Below, piece by piece: positions 12,744-22,500 of a DNA stretch of 64,000 bases (position 1 is the stretch's first letter; each line of letters opens with the position of its first letter). Location of the stretch: NCBI GenBank assembly GCA_942493315.1, contig OW818690.1, forward strand, positions 1-64,000, written 5' to 3'. A model generated the notes under the pieces. The model had not been told where the DNA came from, searched no databases, and saw only the letters and a program-made list of their open reading frames with translations. This DNA is from UBA5429 sp942493315 (GTDB taxonomy: Bacteria; Bacteroidota; Bacteroidia; Bacteroidales; WCHB1-69). The position numbers were made by a program, and so were the translations under genes.

Positions 12744-13802
12744 TTAACTACTCATTATATACACTGCTCCTCCAATAGAATCTTCCGACGCTCCTGTAAC
12801 CGCAGCTAATGTGTTGATCTTTTGATGTAATCTTAGATAGCCTAAAAAGGCAAATAGAATCGCTTCTTTAAATTGTATCGTTTGTTGATCTGGTATCACT
12901 AATTGACACTCTGTTTTTTGCTTCAATTTCTCGATTAAAAATGAATTGAAAGCACCACCACCTGTGATCAAAATTATGCCATTAGCCGGAAATTGTGATA
13001 CAATCTGATTGGTTATATGTTCAATAATCGTAGCTAACTTGTCTTGTATAGAAATTGAAAATGAATCCGTTATCGGTAGAAATATTTCTTCAAAAAATTC
13101 TCTCCCTAAAGATTTTGGACCATCTTGTTTGTAAAAAGGAAGCGCATCTAATTGATTCAATAAAGCTTCATTTACTTGTCCTGATCGTGCCAGATCACCA
13201 TTCTGATCAAACTGAACCCCTTTTTGATGTGCATAATAATTGAGAGGAATATTACAAAGAGAAATATCGAATGCAACTCTTTGATTTTCTTTAAGATATG
13301 AAATATTGGCAATTCCTCCCAAATTTAAACAGGCATCATAATCTGAAAATAAAAGATGATCACCTACAGGAACTAATGGGGCACCTTCTCCTCCAAGACC
13401 TATATCGGCAGTCCTAAAGTCAGAAACTGTGGTAATACCGGTTTTTCCAGCTATAAGTCCACCATTTCCGATTTGAGTAGTGTACCCATATTTTGGATCA
13501 TGAAAAATAGTGTGACCATGAGAGGCAATAAAGTGCGGTTTTATATCAGTTTCCGCAACAACTCGGGAAATCTGCTCACTACAAAATTGAGCAAAATCGT
13601 GATCTAACCTGACCAATTCCTGTGCACTTATTTTTGGCGCATGGAGCAATCTGTTTCTGAAAACATCTGAATATGGTATCTCTTTGGTATATAAAACTTT
13701 ATAATAATATCTTTCCTCTTTCTCTTCAAACCGGCAAATCGCAATATCAAGCCCATCTAATGAAGTGCCCGACATAAGTCCCATTCCGATTGAGTATTCC
13801 AT
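12744..13802 (-). CDS. anmK: anhydro-N-acetylmuramic acid kinase
   Basis: This 352-residue sugar kinase converts 1,6-anhydro-MurNAc from cell-wall turnover to MurNAc-6-phosphate. The N terminus has the family's ATP-binding MSGTSLDGLD. GLGGEGAPLVPVGD, NLGGIANISYL and ITGGGAFNSFL are further AnmK blocks. I start it at the ATG at 13802 (MEYSIGMG). A longer frame to 13979 exists, but a perfect promoter box lies inside that extension and the extra residues come from a GC-rich repeat. It forms an operon with murB. Confidence 0.94.
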   Translation of the reverse strand: MEYSIGMGLMSGTSLDGLDIAICRFEEKEERYYYKVLYTKEIPYSDVFRNRLLHAPKISAQELVRLDHDFAQFCSEQISRVVAETDIKPHFIASHGHTIFHDPKYGYTTQIGNGGLIAGKTGITTVSDFRTADIGLGGEGAPLVPVGDHLLFSDYDACLNLGGIANISYLKENQRVAFDISLCNIPLNYYAHQKGVQFDQNGDLARSGQVNEALLNQLDALPFYKQDGPKSLGREFFEEIFLPITDSFSISIQDKLATIIEHITNQIVSQFPANGIILITGGGAFNSFLIEKLKQKTECQLVIPDQQTIQFKEAILFAFLGYLRLHQKINTLAAVTGASEDSIGGAVYIMSS

Positions 13803-13821
13803 GTATTGATTTTTAAGTATG

Positions 13822-13829
13822 CAAAAGTA
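13822..13829 (-). promoter_or_regulatory. promoter -7 box of anmK-murB
   Basis: The minus strand reads TACTTTTG, a perfect TAnnTTTG, 20 bases upstream of the ATG at 13802. It fixes the start of anmK. Confidence 0.75.
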
Positions 13830-13840
13830 CAAAATAATTC

Positions 13841-14030
13841 TTTGGGCGTGCCGGCATTTCCAACCCACAAGCTTCCACAATGCCGTCGGCCTCCGCCTGC
13901 AAGTACGCATTTGTAAAACCTGGGCTGCATGGTCGCTGCAGTAGCTCACATGTTCGCTCTGCATCTCCCTGCATCCCATGGTTTTACAAATTTGCGGGCT
14001 TTCCGGCTACGTCCTCACGCAGGTATCGGA
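13841..14030. repeat. GC-rich structured intergenic element, copy A
   Basis: This 190-bp block is far richer in G+C than its surroundings. It opens TTTGGGCGTGCCGGCAT and continues with a GGCAT/ATGCC pairing and GCCGTCGG. A perfect 12-bp inverted repeat (ATTTGTAAAACC at 13909-13920, its complement at 13980-13991) encloses a 59-nt loop. A second copy with the same opening and GCCGTCGG block lies at 52703-52883. I recall similar GGGCGTKCCGGCAT blocks between genes in many Bacteroidota genomes. The function is unknown. Confidence 0.65.
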
Positions 14031-14081
14031 AAATGTTTACTCAACTGACAATGTTTTAAATGAACCTGAAACTCTTTTCTT

Positions 14082-14089
14082 TATTTTTG
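14082..14089 (+). promoter_or_regulatory. promoter -7 box of the 2-hydroxyacid dehydrogenase
   Basis: TATTTTTG lies 14 bases upstream of the ATG at 14103 and matches TAnnTTTG. Confidence 0.65.
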
Positions 14090-14102
14090 CAAATAAAAAA
14101 AT

Positions 14103-15035
14103 ATGAAAATTGTTATTGCAGAACCTCTCGGATTAAATCCTGAAACTTTTAACCTCATCAACGAAGAATGGACCAAACTTGGTCATGAAATTCAGATCTT
14201 CTGGGATAGAAATGAATCTCCTGAAATTTTAATACAAAGGATTCAACATGCTGATATATTGATCATTTCTAATATTCCTTTGCCCAAATCTATTTTAGAG
14301 CATTGTTCCCACTTAAAACTGATCTCTGTTGCTTTTACCGGCTTAGATCATATCGATTTAAACTATTGTAAATCGGCCTCAGTTGAAGTTCGGAATTGTG
14401 CCGGTTATGCAACCACTGCTGTTGCAGAACTAACCATCGGACTTATGCTGGATCTTTATCGTCAAATTACATTTTTGGATCAAAAAACCAGAAATGGCGG
14501 GACTCGTGGTCAATTTTTAGGAAGACAAATCAATGGAAAAACGGTTGGCATTATTGGTACAGGTGCTATTGGATCAGAAACAGCCTTACTTGCAATACAT
14601 TTTGGTGCAAAAGTGATCGCATATAGTAGAACCCAACATCAAAATCTTATAGATCAAGGCGTACATTATCTTCCACTAAATCAATTAGTTGAACAATCGG
14701 ATGTGATCTCCATTCATACACCATTAACTCCTGGCACAGAGCACATTTTGAATGAATCCAATTTAAAATATTGTAAACCTTCTGCTATTTTAATCAATAC
14801 TGCAAGAGGGAAAGTGGTTGATATTCCTTTTGTAGCAGAAATGTTAAAATCAGGTAAACTGGCCGGTGCCGCATTTGATGTTTTTGAAACCGAACCCCCT
14901 TTAGCTGAAAATCACCCGCTTCTGAATGCTCCCAACTGTATTGTTGTTCCTCATATTGCTTACGCAACTGAAGAATCTTTTGATATTAGAATTCAATTAG
15001 CTTTGAATAATATCAAAAACTTTTTAAAATTATAG
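14103..15035 (+). CDS. D-isomer-specific 2-hydroxyacid dehydrogenase
   Basis: This 310-residue cytoplasmic NAD(P)-dependent oxidoreductase belongs to the glycerate/phosphoglycerate/lactate dehydrogenase superfamily. The Rossmann motif is GIIGTGAIGSE (about 150-160). The catalytic trio is visible as the Arg of INTARGKVVD, the Glu of FDVFETEPP and the His of VPHIAYATEE. The length is that of a glycerate/hydroxypyruvate reductase-type enzyme without an ACT domain. The substrate cannot be set from sequence. It stands alone with its own promoter. Confidence 0.88.
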   Translation: MKIVIAEPLGLNPETFNLINEEWTKLGHEIQIFWDRNESPEILIQRIQHADILIISNIPLPKSILEHCSHLKLISVAFTGLDHIDLNYCKSASVEVRNCAGYATTAVAELTIGLMLDLYRQITFLDQKTRNGGTRGQFLGRQINGKTVGIIGTGAIGSETALLAIHFGAKVIAYSRTQHQNLIDQGVHYLPLNQLVEQSDVISIHTPLTPGTEHILNESNLKYCKPSAILINTARGKVVDIPFVAEMLKSGKLAGAAFDVFETEPPLAENHPLLNAPNCIVVPHIAYATEESFDIRIQLALNNIKNFLKL

Positions 15036-15065
15036 TTTTATCCCCTAAAAACCCTTAAAAAGTAT

Positions 15066-15073
15066 TAAATTTG
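15066..15073 (+). promoter_or_regulatory. promoter -7 box of the M1 peptidase operon
   Basis: TAAATTTG matches TAnnTTTG, about 13-19 bases before the two candidate ATG codons at 15086 and 15092. Confidence 0.6.
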
Positions 15074-15085
15074 CACCCTTAATAG

Positions 15086-17413
15086 ATGCTTATGAAAAAA
15101 TTTTATGTTTTCGTTTTTTTTATTGGATCACTTATCCAAATAAACAACCTTTATTCCGTAAACCGTACTGATACCATTCACGTTGTCCATTATGACATCC
15201 ATTTAGATATTATCAACCTCCCGGATCATCAAATTAGTGGTTATACGGATGTTAAGGTGGTTTCCAAAATCAATAATCTTCCACATATTGACCTTGACCT
15301 ACTTGCTTTAACGGTTGATTTCTTATATTTAAACGGAAATAGTGCTGAATATACTCATACCGGTTCATTAATTAGAATTCCTGTTTCTGGAGTAAATCAA
15401 GGGGATACTGAAACGGTCAGAGTGTATTACCATGGAACTCCGGTAACAGATCCCGACTGGGGTGGATTCTTCTTTACCAACGATTTTGCCTATAATGTTG
15501 GAGTGGGGATGAGCATGATTCCTCCTACAATTGGGCGTGTTTGGTTTCCTTGTCTGGATGATTTTAAAAACAAAGCTACCTATACTTTTAACATTCGAAC
15601 TGATGCCGATAAAAGAGCAGTTTGTAACGGTGTATTAACCGATTCAATCACGCTTCCGGATCAAACCCGAATCTGGAAATGGGAACTCCCCTATCCTATT
15701 GCAACTTATGTAACTGCTTGCGCTGTAGGTAATTTTCAACTTTATGAAGATACAGTTCATGGATTAGAAAGAGTACTTCCTGTCACAATCTATGCCCCTG
15801 CTTCTGTGATGCAAAATGTTCCGGCTACTTTTATTCATTTGAAAGAAGCCGTACATATCTTTGAGAATCTATACGGCCCTTATGTATGGCAACGCGTTGG
15901 TTATACGATTGTTCCGTTTACTCAAGGAGCAATGGAACATGTGGATAATATTTGTTATCCGATGTTTGCTGTGGATGGTACATTAACTTATGAGTCTCTG
16001 ATGATTCATGAATTTGTACACATGTGGTTTGGAAACCAAATCACTCCCTCCGGACCGGAACAGCTTTGGTTAAAAGAGGGTTTTGCGGTCTATTCAGAAT
16101 CTATTGTAAATGAATATTTAGATCCAACGGGTGTAATAGCTGCAAATCAAAAAAGAGATCTTCATCGTTCAGTAATTAAAACTGCCCATGTTGATGATGG
16201 AGATTATTATGCTTTAGATAATATTCCTCAACCTATTACTTATGGCAGAACCACTTACGATAAAGGAGGTCTAACAGTACATTCTCTTAGAGGATATATG
16301 GGAGATTCACTTTTTTTTAACGGATTAACCCAACTTTTAATACAAGAAAAGTTCGGAAATATCAATTCCGAACAGTTTTTTACTAAAATGTCCCAAATCA
16401 CCGGTATGGATCTCATGGATTTTTATCAGGGATGGATTCATCAACCAGGCTTTTTACATTATTCTATTGATTCTATTGTTCCTTTGGCAACTCCAAATAA
16501 CTACAACATCCATTTTAAACAAAGGTTACATCATGCTCCCAACTTCGCCAATTCAAATCGGGTGGATGTGAAATTTGTATCTGCTACCGGAAACTCCTAT
16601 ACCATCGAAAGAATCCCTTTTAATGGCCATACGGATGCTACACCGGTTTATATCCCTTTCCAACCTGCTTTTTATATTATTGACCCCAATGAGAAATTAG
16701 GAGATGCTCTTTTTGATTATTATATAAAACTAACAAATACTAATTCAATAACATGTACTGATGCTTTCATCCGATTTAAAGATGATCTTTTTACTGATAC
16801 AACCTCGATTTATGCTGCGTATAACTTAGTCGCACCGGATCCACTGAAAAATCCATCTGACGATATTTATCGCATGTCAAATACCCATTTCTGGAGTGTG
16901 GAATTTTTAGAAAACCATATCACTCAGGGGGCTATCCATTTTAAATATGTGGCCAGCTTACCCACATCTAAAGATTATGAGATGATGCAGGGATATACCA
17001 AAGAGGATCTTCTCCTTTTATACAGAAGAAATGCATCTCAAGACTGGATTCAAATTCCATTTACTGTTTCTGGAAGCAATATTCAGGGATATCTCATCAC
17101 TAATCATGTTTTACCCGGAGAATATGCACTGGCTGTAGGTCATTATGCTGTTGGAGTTCAAGATCACAATAACACAACTTTTGATATCTATCCAACTCCT
17201 ACTAAAGACTACTTCTATTGTAAATATGAAAATACAGAAATGAGCAGTGCTCCTTTGCAAATTTTTAGCATGGAAGGTAAATTACTGTTAGAAACAAATT
17301 GGACCAATTCTAATCAGAGAATTGATGTATCTAACTTAGCAAGTGGTCATTATATAGTAAAAATGACCATAGGAAATCAAGTTTTAAATAGCAAATTAGT
17401 CATTGTTAAATAA
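15086..17413 (+). CDS. secreted M1 aminopeptidase with type IX sorting domain
   Basis: This 775-residue zinc peptidase has a signal peptide (to about residue 24) and an M1 N-terminal beta domain. The catalytic site is HEFVH at 308-312, with the third zinc ligand E331 at the exact M1 spacing. The exopeptidase motif is GAMEH (281-285) rather than GAMEN. The last 75 or so residues, starting FDIYPTPTKDYF and ending KLVIVK, form a type A C-terminal sorting domain, so it should be exported by the type IX system and attached or released at the cell surface. ATG 15092 is an equally good start. It is followed after 6 bp by a GH47-like enzyme, which suggests joint breakdown of glycoproteins. Confidence 0.9.
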   Translation: MLMKKFYVFVFFIGSLIQINNLYSVNRTDTIHVVHYDIHLDIINLPDHQISGYTDVKVVSKINNLPHIDLDLLALTVDFLYLNGNSAEYTHTGSLIRIPVSGVNQGDTETVRVYYHGTPVTDPDWGGFFFTNDFAYNVGVGMSMIPPTIGRVWFPCLDDFKNKATYTFNIRTDADKRAVCNGVLTDSITLPDQTRIWKWELPYPIATYVTACAVGNFQLYEDTVHGLERVLPVTIYAPASVMQNVPATFIHLKEAVHIFENLYGPYVWQRVGYTIVPFTQGAMEHVDNICYPMFAVDGTLTYESLMIHEFVHMWFGNQITPSGPEQLWLKEGFAVYSESIVNEYLDPTGVIAANQKRDLHRSVIKTAHVDDGDYYALDNIPQPITYGRTTYDKGGLTVHSLRGYMGDSLFFNGLTQLLIQEKFGNINSEQFFTKMSQITGMDLMDFYQGWIHQPGFLHYSIDSIVPLATPNNYNIHFKQRLHHAPNFANSNRVDVKFVSATGNSYTIERIPFNGHTDATPVYIPFQPAFYIIDPNEKLGDALFDYYIKLTNTNSITCTDAFIRFKDDLFTDTTSIYAAYNLVAPDPLKNPSDDIYRMSNTHFWSVEFLENHITQGAIHFKYVASLPTSKDYEMMQGYTKEDLLLLYRRNASQDWIQIPFTVSGSNIQGYLITNHVLPGEYALAVGHYAVGVQDHNNTTFDIYPTPTKDYFYCKYENTEMSSAPLQIFSMEGKLLLETNWTNSNQRIDVSNLASGHYIVKMTIGNQVLNSKLVIVK

Positions 17414-17419
17414 TTAAAA

Positions 17420-18814
17420 ATGAACATTTTATCTCTAAAAAAAGGATTTTCAGTTCTGATGTTGGTTTTCTGCATCCAATCCACTTTTGCACAAATTGCA
17501 TACAATGAACAGGCACAAGATGTGATAAACGAAACGGTCAGGTCATGGAATTCATACAAAAAATACGCATGGGGCCACGATGTTTATTTACCTTTAACTC
17601 ATTCATTTTCTGATTGGTACAGCGAACCGCTCTATATTTCCCCTATTGATGCCTATAGCACTTTACATCTGATGGGATTGAAGGAAGAAACAGCAGAAAT
17701 TGAAAGATATGTGATTGATTCTTTAAATTTTAATAAAAATATTTTTGTTAAAACTTTTGAAGTAAATATCAGAATTTTAGGAGGATTGCTTTCCATGTAT
17801 GATCTTTCAGAAAATCCGAAAATTTTGGAAAAAGCGATCGATTTTGGGAACAGAATTTTACCAGCTTTTAATACCTACACTGGAATCCCAACATATTGGG
17901 TAAATCTTCAAACGGGAGAAACAAAAGGGGATACTGTAAACATAGCAGAAGCAGGAACCTATCTGATAGAAATGGGAGTTTTAAGTTACTATACCAAAGA
18001 TCCCAAATATTATCAGGCTGCCAAAAAAGCGATAAAAGCGGTTCATTATTCAAGTTCTTCATTGGGATTAATTGGCGATGTAATCCATGTTCAAAATGGA
18101 AAATGGATCTCCTTTCAAAGTCATATTTGTGCCGGGGTTGATTCCTACTATGAATATATTTACAAAGCATATTTATTGTTCGGCGATCAGGAATTAAAGA
18201 TGATTTGGGATAATAGTATTCCTGCCATTCAAAAATATTTAGCAGAAATTCATGAAAACAAACTTTGGTTTGGAAGAGCGCACATGTACACCGGAGAAAA
18301 AACATCTTCTGTGATAACACTTTATGATGCATTTTTCCCTGCATTATTAGCTTTGTCCGGCAATATCAGTGATGCCCGTTATTTACAAAAAACATGGAAC
18401 TGGGTTTGGGATATTTACGGTTTAGAACCCATGAGTTACGATTACAAGAAGAAAGAAGTTAAATATCCTGTGTATGATTTGAATCCTGAAATTATGGAAT
18501 CCGCATACTATTTATACCATTTCACTAAGGATACGCTTTACTATAACATGAATGTAAAATACTGGAATAATATTAAAAAATATTGCAGAACCGAAGATGC
18601 ATTTACTGCCATTTCAAATATTAAAACAATGAAACAAGGTGATGAAATGGCCACCTACTTTTTTGCGGAAACATTAAAATATCTATTCCTTACTTTCTCC
18701 TATCATGAAAATCAGTTCCCATTCGATGATTATATTTTCAGTACTGAAGCACATCCTTTTAAACGCTCCCATTTTAACACCACCGAAACTTCCACCTATT
18801 TAGGCTTTAAATAA
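17420..18814 (+). CDS. secreted GH47-type alpha-mannosidase
   Basis: This 464-residue protein with a signal peptide (cut near residue 25, STFAQ) reads along its length like glycoside hydrolase family 47, the class I alpha-1,2-mannosidases and EDEM proteins of the eukaryotic ER. SPIDAYSTLHLMGL is followed by TFEVNIRILGGLLS (112-125, with E114 at the place of a catalytic acid), AEAGTYLIEMGVLSYYTKDP, IMESAYYLYHFTKD, a motif AETLKYLFLTF, and FSTEAHPF (440-447), which usually holds the calcium-binding Thr. It lies 6 bp behind the M1 peptidase and has no sorting domain of its own, so it is probably periplasmic or a lipid-free secreted enzyme. GH47 is uncommon in bacteria, and enzymatic activity is inferred. 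Confidence 0.85.
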   Translation: MNILSLKKGFSVLMLVFCIQSTFAQIAYNEQAQDVINETVRSWNSYKKYAWGHDVYLPLTHSFSDWYSEPLYISPIDAYSTLHLMGLKEETAEIERYVIDSLNFNKNIFVKTFEVNIRILGGLLSMYDLSENPKILEKAIDFGNRILPAFNTYTGIPTYWVNLQTGETKGDTVNIAEAGTYLIEMGVLSYYTKDPKYYQAAKKAIKAVHYSSSSLGLIGDVIHVQNGKWISFQSHICAGVDSYYEYIYKAYLLFGDQELKMIWDNSIPAIQKYLAEIHENKLWFGRAHMYTGEKTSSVITLYDAFFPALLALSGNISDARYLQKTWNWVWDIYGLEPMSYDYKKKEVKYPVYDLNPEIMESAYYLYHFTKDTLYYNMNVKYWNNIKKYCRTEDAFTAISNIKTMKQGDEMATYFFAETLKYLFLTFSYHENQFPFDDYIFSTEAHPFKRSHFNTTETSTYLGFK

Positions 18815-18831
18815 TGATATAAAAATTGCTC

Positions 18832-18880
18832 TTCACCATTAGCCATTAGCCCTGAGCCCTTCACCCTTCGCCATTCGCCA
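18832..18880 (+). repeat. heptamer tandem repeat (TTMGCCM), 7 units
   Basis: Seven consecutive 7-bp units in perfect register between the mannosidase and ruvA: TTCACCA, TTAGCCA, TTAGCCC, TGAGCCC, TTCACCC, TTCGCCA, TTCGCCA. The words are the reverse complement of those at 35942 and 38314. Confidence 0.9.
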
Positions 18881-18902
18881 TTTTCATTTGCTAATTATTT
18901 TG

Positions 18903-18910
18903 TATCTTTG
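18903..18910 (+). promoter_or_regulatory. promoter -7 box of ruvA-sprA
   Basis: TATCTTTG is a perfect TAnnTTTG, 20 bases before the ruvA ATG. Confidence 0.7.
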
Positions 18911-18929
18911 CAGATTCAACTGAACTAAT

Positions 18930-19520
18930 ATGATAGAATATATTAAAGGAAAATTAATCGACAAAAATCCGGCTTATGTTGTGCTGGAAACCTCTGGAGG
19001 TATCGCTTATTTCATCCATATTTCATTAGCCACTTTTTCCATTTTAGGAGATCAGAAAGAAGTAAAACTATTAACCCATTATGTGATCAGAGAAGATGCA
19101 CAACTGCTATACGGTTTTGCTGAAGAGGAAGAACGAAATCTGTTCCGTCTTTTAATTTCGGTTAACGGAATCGGAGTGAATACTGCGCGTTTAATGCTTT
19201 CATCCTTGACTGTTAATGAGTTGATCAATGCCATTGCTACCGAAAATATTAAAATTATTCAAAGCATTAAAGGAATTGGTACAAAAACAGCTCAAAGGGT
19301 TATCATTGAACTTAAAGATAAAATTGGAAAATCAAATACATCTAATAGTGAAATTTTTACTTTTTCTTACAATAATAATAGAGTAGAAGCGTTATCTGCT
19401 TTAGTATCGTTGGGTTTTGTCAAAAATTCAGCAGATGCTGTTTTAGAAAAAATTATCAAATCGGAAGGTGTTAATTTGAGTGTTGAGGATTTGATTAAAA
19501 AAGCATTAAAATTATTATAG
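18930..19520 (+). CDS. ruvA: Holliday junction DNA helicase subunit RuvA
   Basis: This 196-residue protein binds four-way junctions and recruits the RuvB motor. Domain I is an OB fold (MIEYIKGKLIDKNPAYVVLE). Domain II has two helix-hairpin-helix motifs (LLISVNGIGVNTARLML and IQSIKGIGTKTAQRVIIEL). Domain III (from about 150) is the RuvB-contacting three-helix unit. The length is normal. sprA follows 20 bp later on the same strand, an order I recall from other Bacteroidota. Confidence 0.96.
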   Translation: MIEYIKGKLIDKNPAYVVLETSGGIAYFIHISLATFSILGDQKEVKLLTHYVIREDAQLLYGFAEEEERNLFRLLISVNGIGVNTARLMLSSLTVNELINAIATENIKIIQSIKGIGTKTAQRVIIELKDKIGKSNTSNSEIFTFSYNNNRVEALSALVSLGFVKNSADAVLEKIIKSEGVNLSVEDLIKKALKLL

Positions 19521-19540
19521 ACTATTAGATTGAAGATAAC

Positions 19541-22500
19541 GTGTTACTGAGCAAACAATCCCGATTTTTCATAATCCCAGCCTTTGTTGTTATAGCTCTC
19601 TATTCAGCACTTTGGGCTATACCGAACCAAATAAAAAACCCATCTCACTTTGATGAAGATTCTGTATCTGATGATCTGTCATCTGTTTCTGAACATCACT
19701 CAACATGGAATAATCCTTATTCCTCGGACTTGCCTGTCACTCCTCCCGACTCCGGATTGATTTCACCAATTCCGCAACCATTAAACAATCCTTTGTCTGA
19801 AGGTCCCATTTTCTCCCCATTTCATCTTTCAAATCCACCATCTCTCTACACAGATATCTTTTTTGATACATTAACCAACCAGTATGTTTTTAGAAATATG
19901 ATCGGTAACGTTCCATTCGGAGCTTCTGCATCCATGGATATCAATGAATTTATCGATTATGATTTGAGAAACGAAACCCGAAATTACTGGAAACAAAGAG
20001 GAGCTGGTCACTCGGATAATCCAAATAGAAGAGGTGGAAACGGTTTAATCCCTTCCCTTAGAATTGGTGGGGATATTTTTGAAAGTATTTTTGGGAGCAA
20101 CACTATCGATATCAGACCTTCAGGAAATGTGGAGCTCTTGTTTGGAGTTTTACATAACCGGGATGAAAATCCAATGTTAACAGAAAGACAGAAAAAAAGA
20201 ACCGAATTCAAATTTGATGAAAAAATTCAAATGAATGTTATTGCCAAAGTGGGCGATAAAATATCTTTTAACCTCAACTATAATACAGAATCAAATTTTG
20301 AATTTGATAATAAAATGAAGTTAAAATATGAAGGAAAAGAGGATGATATCATCCAACTTTTAGAGTTTGGTGATGTGATGCTTCCTTTACAAAGTACATT
20401 GATTACAGGAAGTCAAACCTTAAGAGGTCTCAAAACAGCTCTGAAATTCGGAAAACTTACTGTAACCGCTGTCATGTCTGAGCAAAATTCATCGCAAAAA
20501 AGTATCACAGTAACAGGGGGTGCACAAACTCAGGATTTTTACTTTAAAGCGGATGACTACGAATCTAATAAACACTTTTTTATAGCACAATATTTTAGAG
20601 ACAATTACAATAAATTTATGTCCACCCTCCCATTAGTGGGCTCCCCTATAGTGATTACCAGAATTGAAGTTTGGAGAACAACTATTGGTCCCGCCACTAC
20701 TGAAAATAGAAATATTGTTGCATTTACCGACTTAGCTGAAAACCAACCCTCATTTTCCGGATTTCAAAGCACAGGACAGGTGCTCCCCGGAGATAACAGC
20801 AATGACTTAACCATTCAAATTGACACTTCTCAATACCGCGATATCAGTACTGCCTCTAATAATTTGAGAGTTTTTGGGTTAACATCCGGTGTTGATTATG
20901 AAAAAATTGAAAATGCGAAATTATTAAATCCTTCTGAATATACATTTAACAGTAAACTGGGTTTCATATCATTGAATTCAACCCTAACTTCTGATCAGGT
21001 AATAGCTGTAGCCTTTCAATATCAAGTGATTGGTGACAATACCATTTATCAAGTCGGAGAATTTTCAAATGAGGTTTCATCACCCAAAACAATACGTGTT
21101 AAGTTGTTAAAATCAAGCAATTTAAATACCAAATCTCCTCTTTGGAAGTTGATGATGAAAAACGTTTATAATTTGAATGCTTATCAGATTTCTCCCGAGA
21201 AATTTAGATTAAACATTCTATTTACCGGTGATGAAGAGGGTGTTCCTAATGGATTCTTCAATACCGGTTCTCTAAAAGGGATCCCAATTATCCGCTTAAT
21301 GGGGATGGATCGTCTTAATCAACAACAAGACCCTTATCCTGATGGTGTTTTTGACTTTATCGACGGAGCAGATTTAAATGGCGGAACGGTTGTTTCCAGA
21401 AATGGGAGAATCTACTTCCCTACCATTGAACCTTTTGGTAAAGACTTAAGAGCAGTGATTCCGGAACCCGAAATTGCTGACAAATATGCTTTCGACTCGT
21501 TATACACCATGACTAAAACCATGGCTCAACAATATACCAGTAAAAATAAATTTTACATTGAGGGTAACTATCGTTCTTCTTATGGTTCTGAATACCAATT
21601 GGGGGCTTTCAATGTGCCACAAGGTTCCGTTAAAGTAACAGCCGGAGGAATACCACTAACTGAAAATCAAGATTTTACAGTTAATTATGGTATGGGAAGT
21701 GTTACCATCACCAATGAAGGGATCTTAAAGTCCGGAACGCCAATCACAATTTCAGTAGAGGATCAAAATACAATGGCTAATAAAAAGTATCTATTTGGAG
21801 CCAACTTGGATTATCGATTTAACCCTAATTTTAATATTGGAGGTACTATTTTGAATTTGTGGGAAAAACCGTTAACTCAAAAAGTAAATTACGGAAATGA
21901 ACCTATCAATAATGTTATCTGGGGATTAAATACATCTTATAAAAAAGAATTACCTATCATTACAAAAATTGTTGATTTTCTTCCTTTTTATAGTACTACA
22001 GCAAAATCATTCATACAAGCTGATGCAGAATTTGCTCACTTTATACCTGGTCACTCCAGAGCTGTTGGTAGTGCCGGAACTACCTATATTGATGACTTCG
22101 AAGGGGTGAAATCAACCAGTGACCTTTCGGGAGTAAATAGATGGGTTTTGTCATCAACACCTCAAGGCCAACCTGATCTTTTTAAAGAAGCATTACCTGT
22201 CGCCAATGATGCCCCTGATAGAAGAAAATTGGCTTATGGGTTCAACAGAGCTAAACTTTCCTGGTATATCATTGATCAGTTGTTCTACTACAATAACACT
22301 TCTACTCCTTCCAATATAACAAAAGAGGATCAATCTGCTCCTTACGCAAGAGCTGTTTATAAAACAGAACTTTTCCCTAATCAAGAGTATGGAAGCACCG
22401 CTCAATCTACATACATGGGGGTGTTTAATTTAGCCTATTATCCATCAGAAAGAGGTCCCTATAATTTTGATGTAAGTGGAAGTGAAGGTTTTTCAGCCGG

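Noticed and set aside
13803..13979. N-terminal extension of anmK to 13979
   Set aside because: It contains a perfect promoter box at 13822 and translates a GC-rich non-coding element; the family N terminus begins at 13802.
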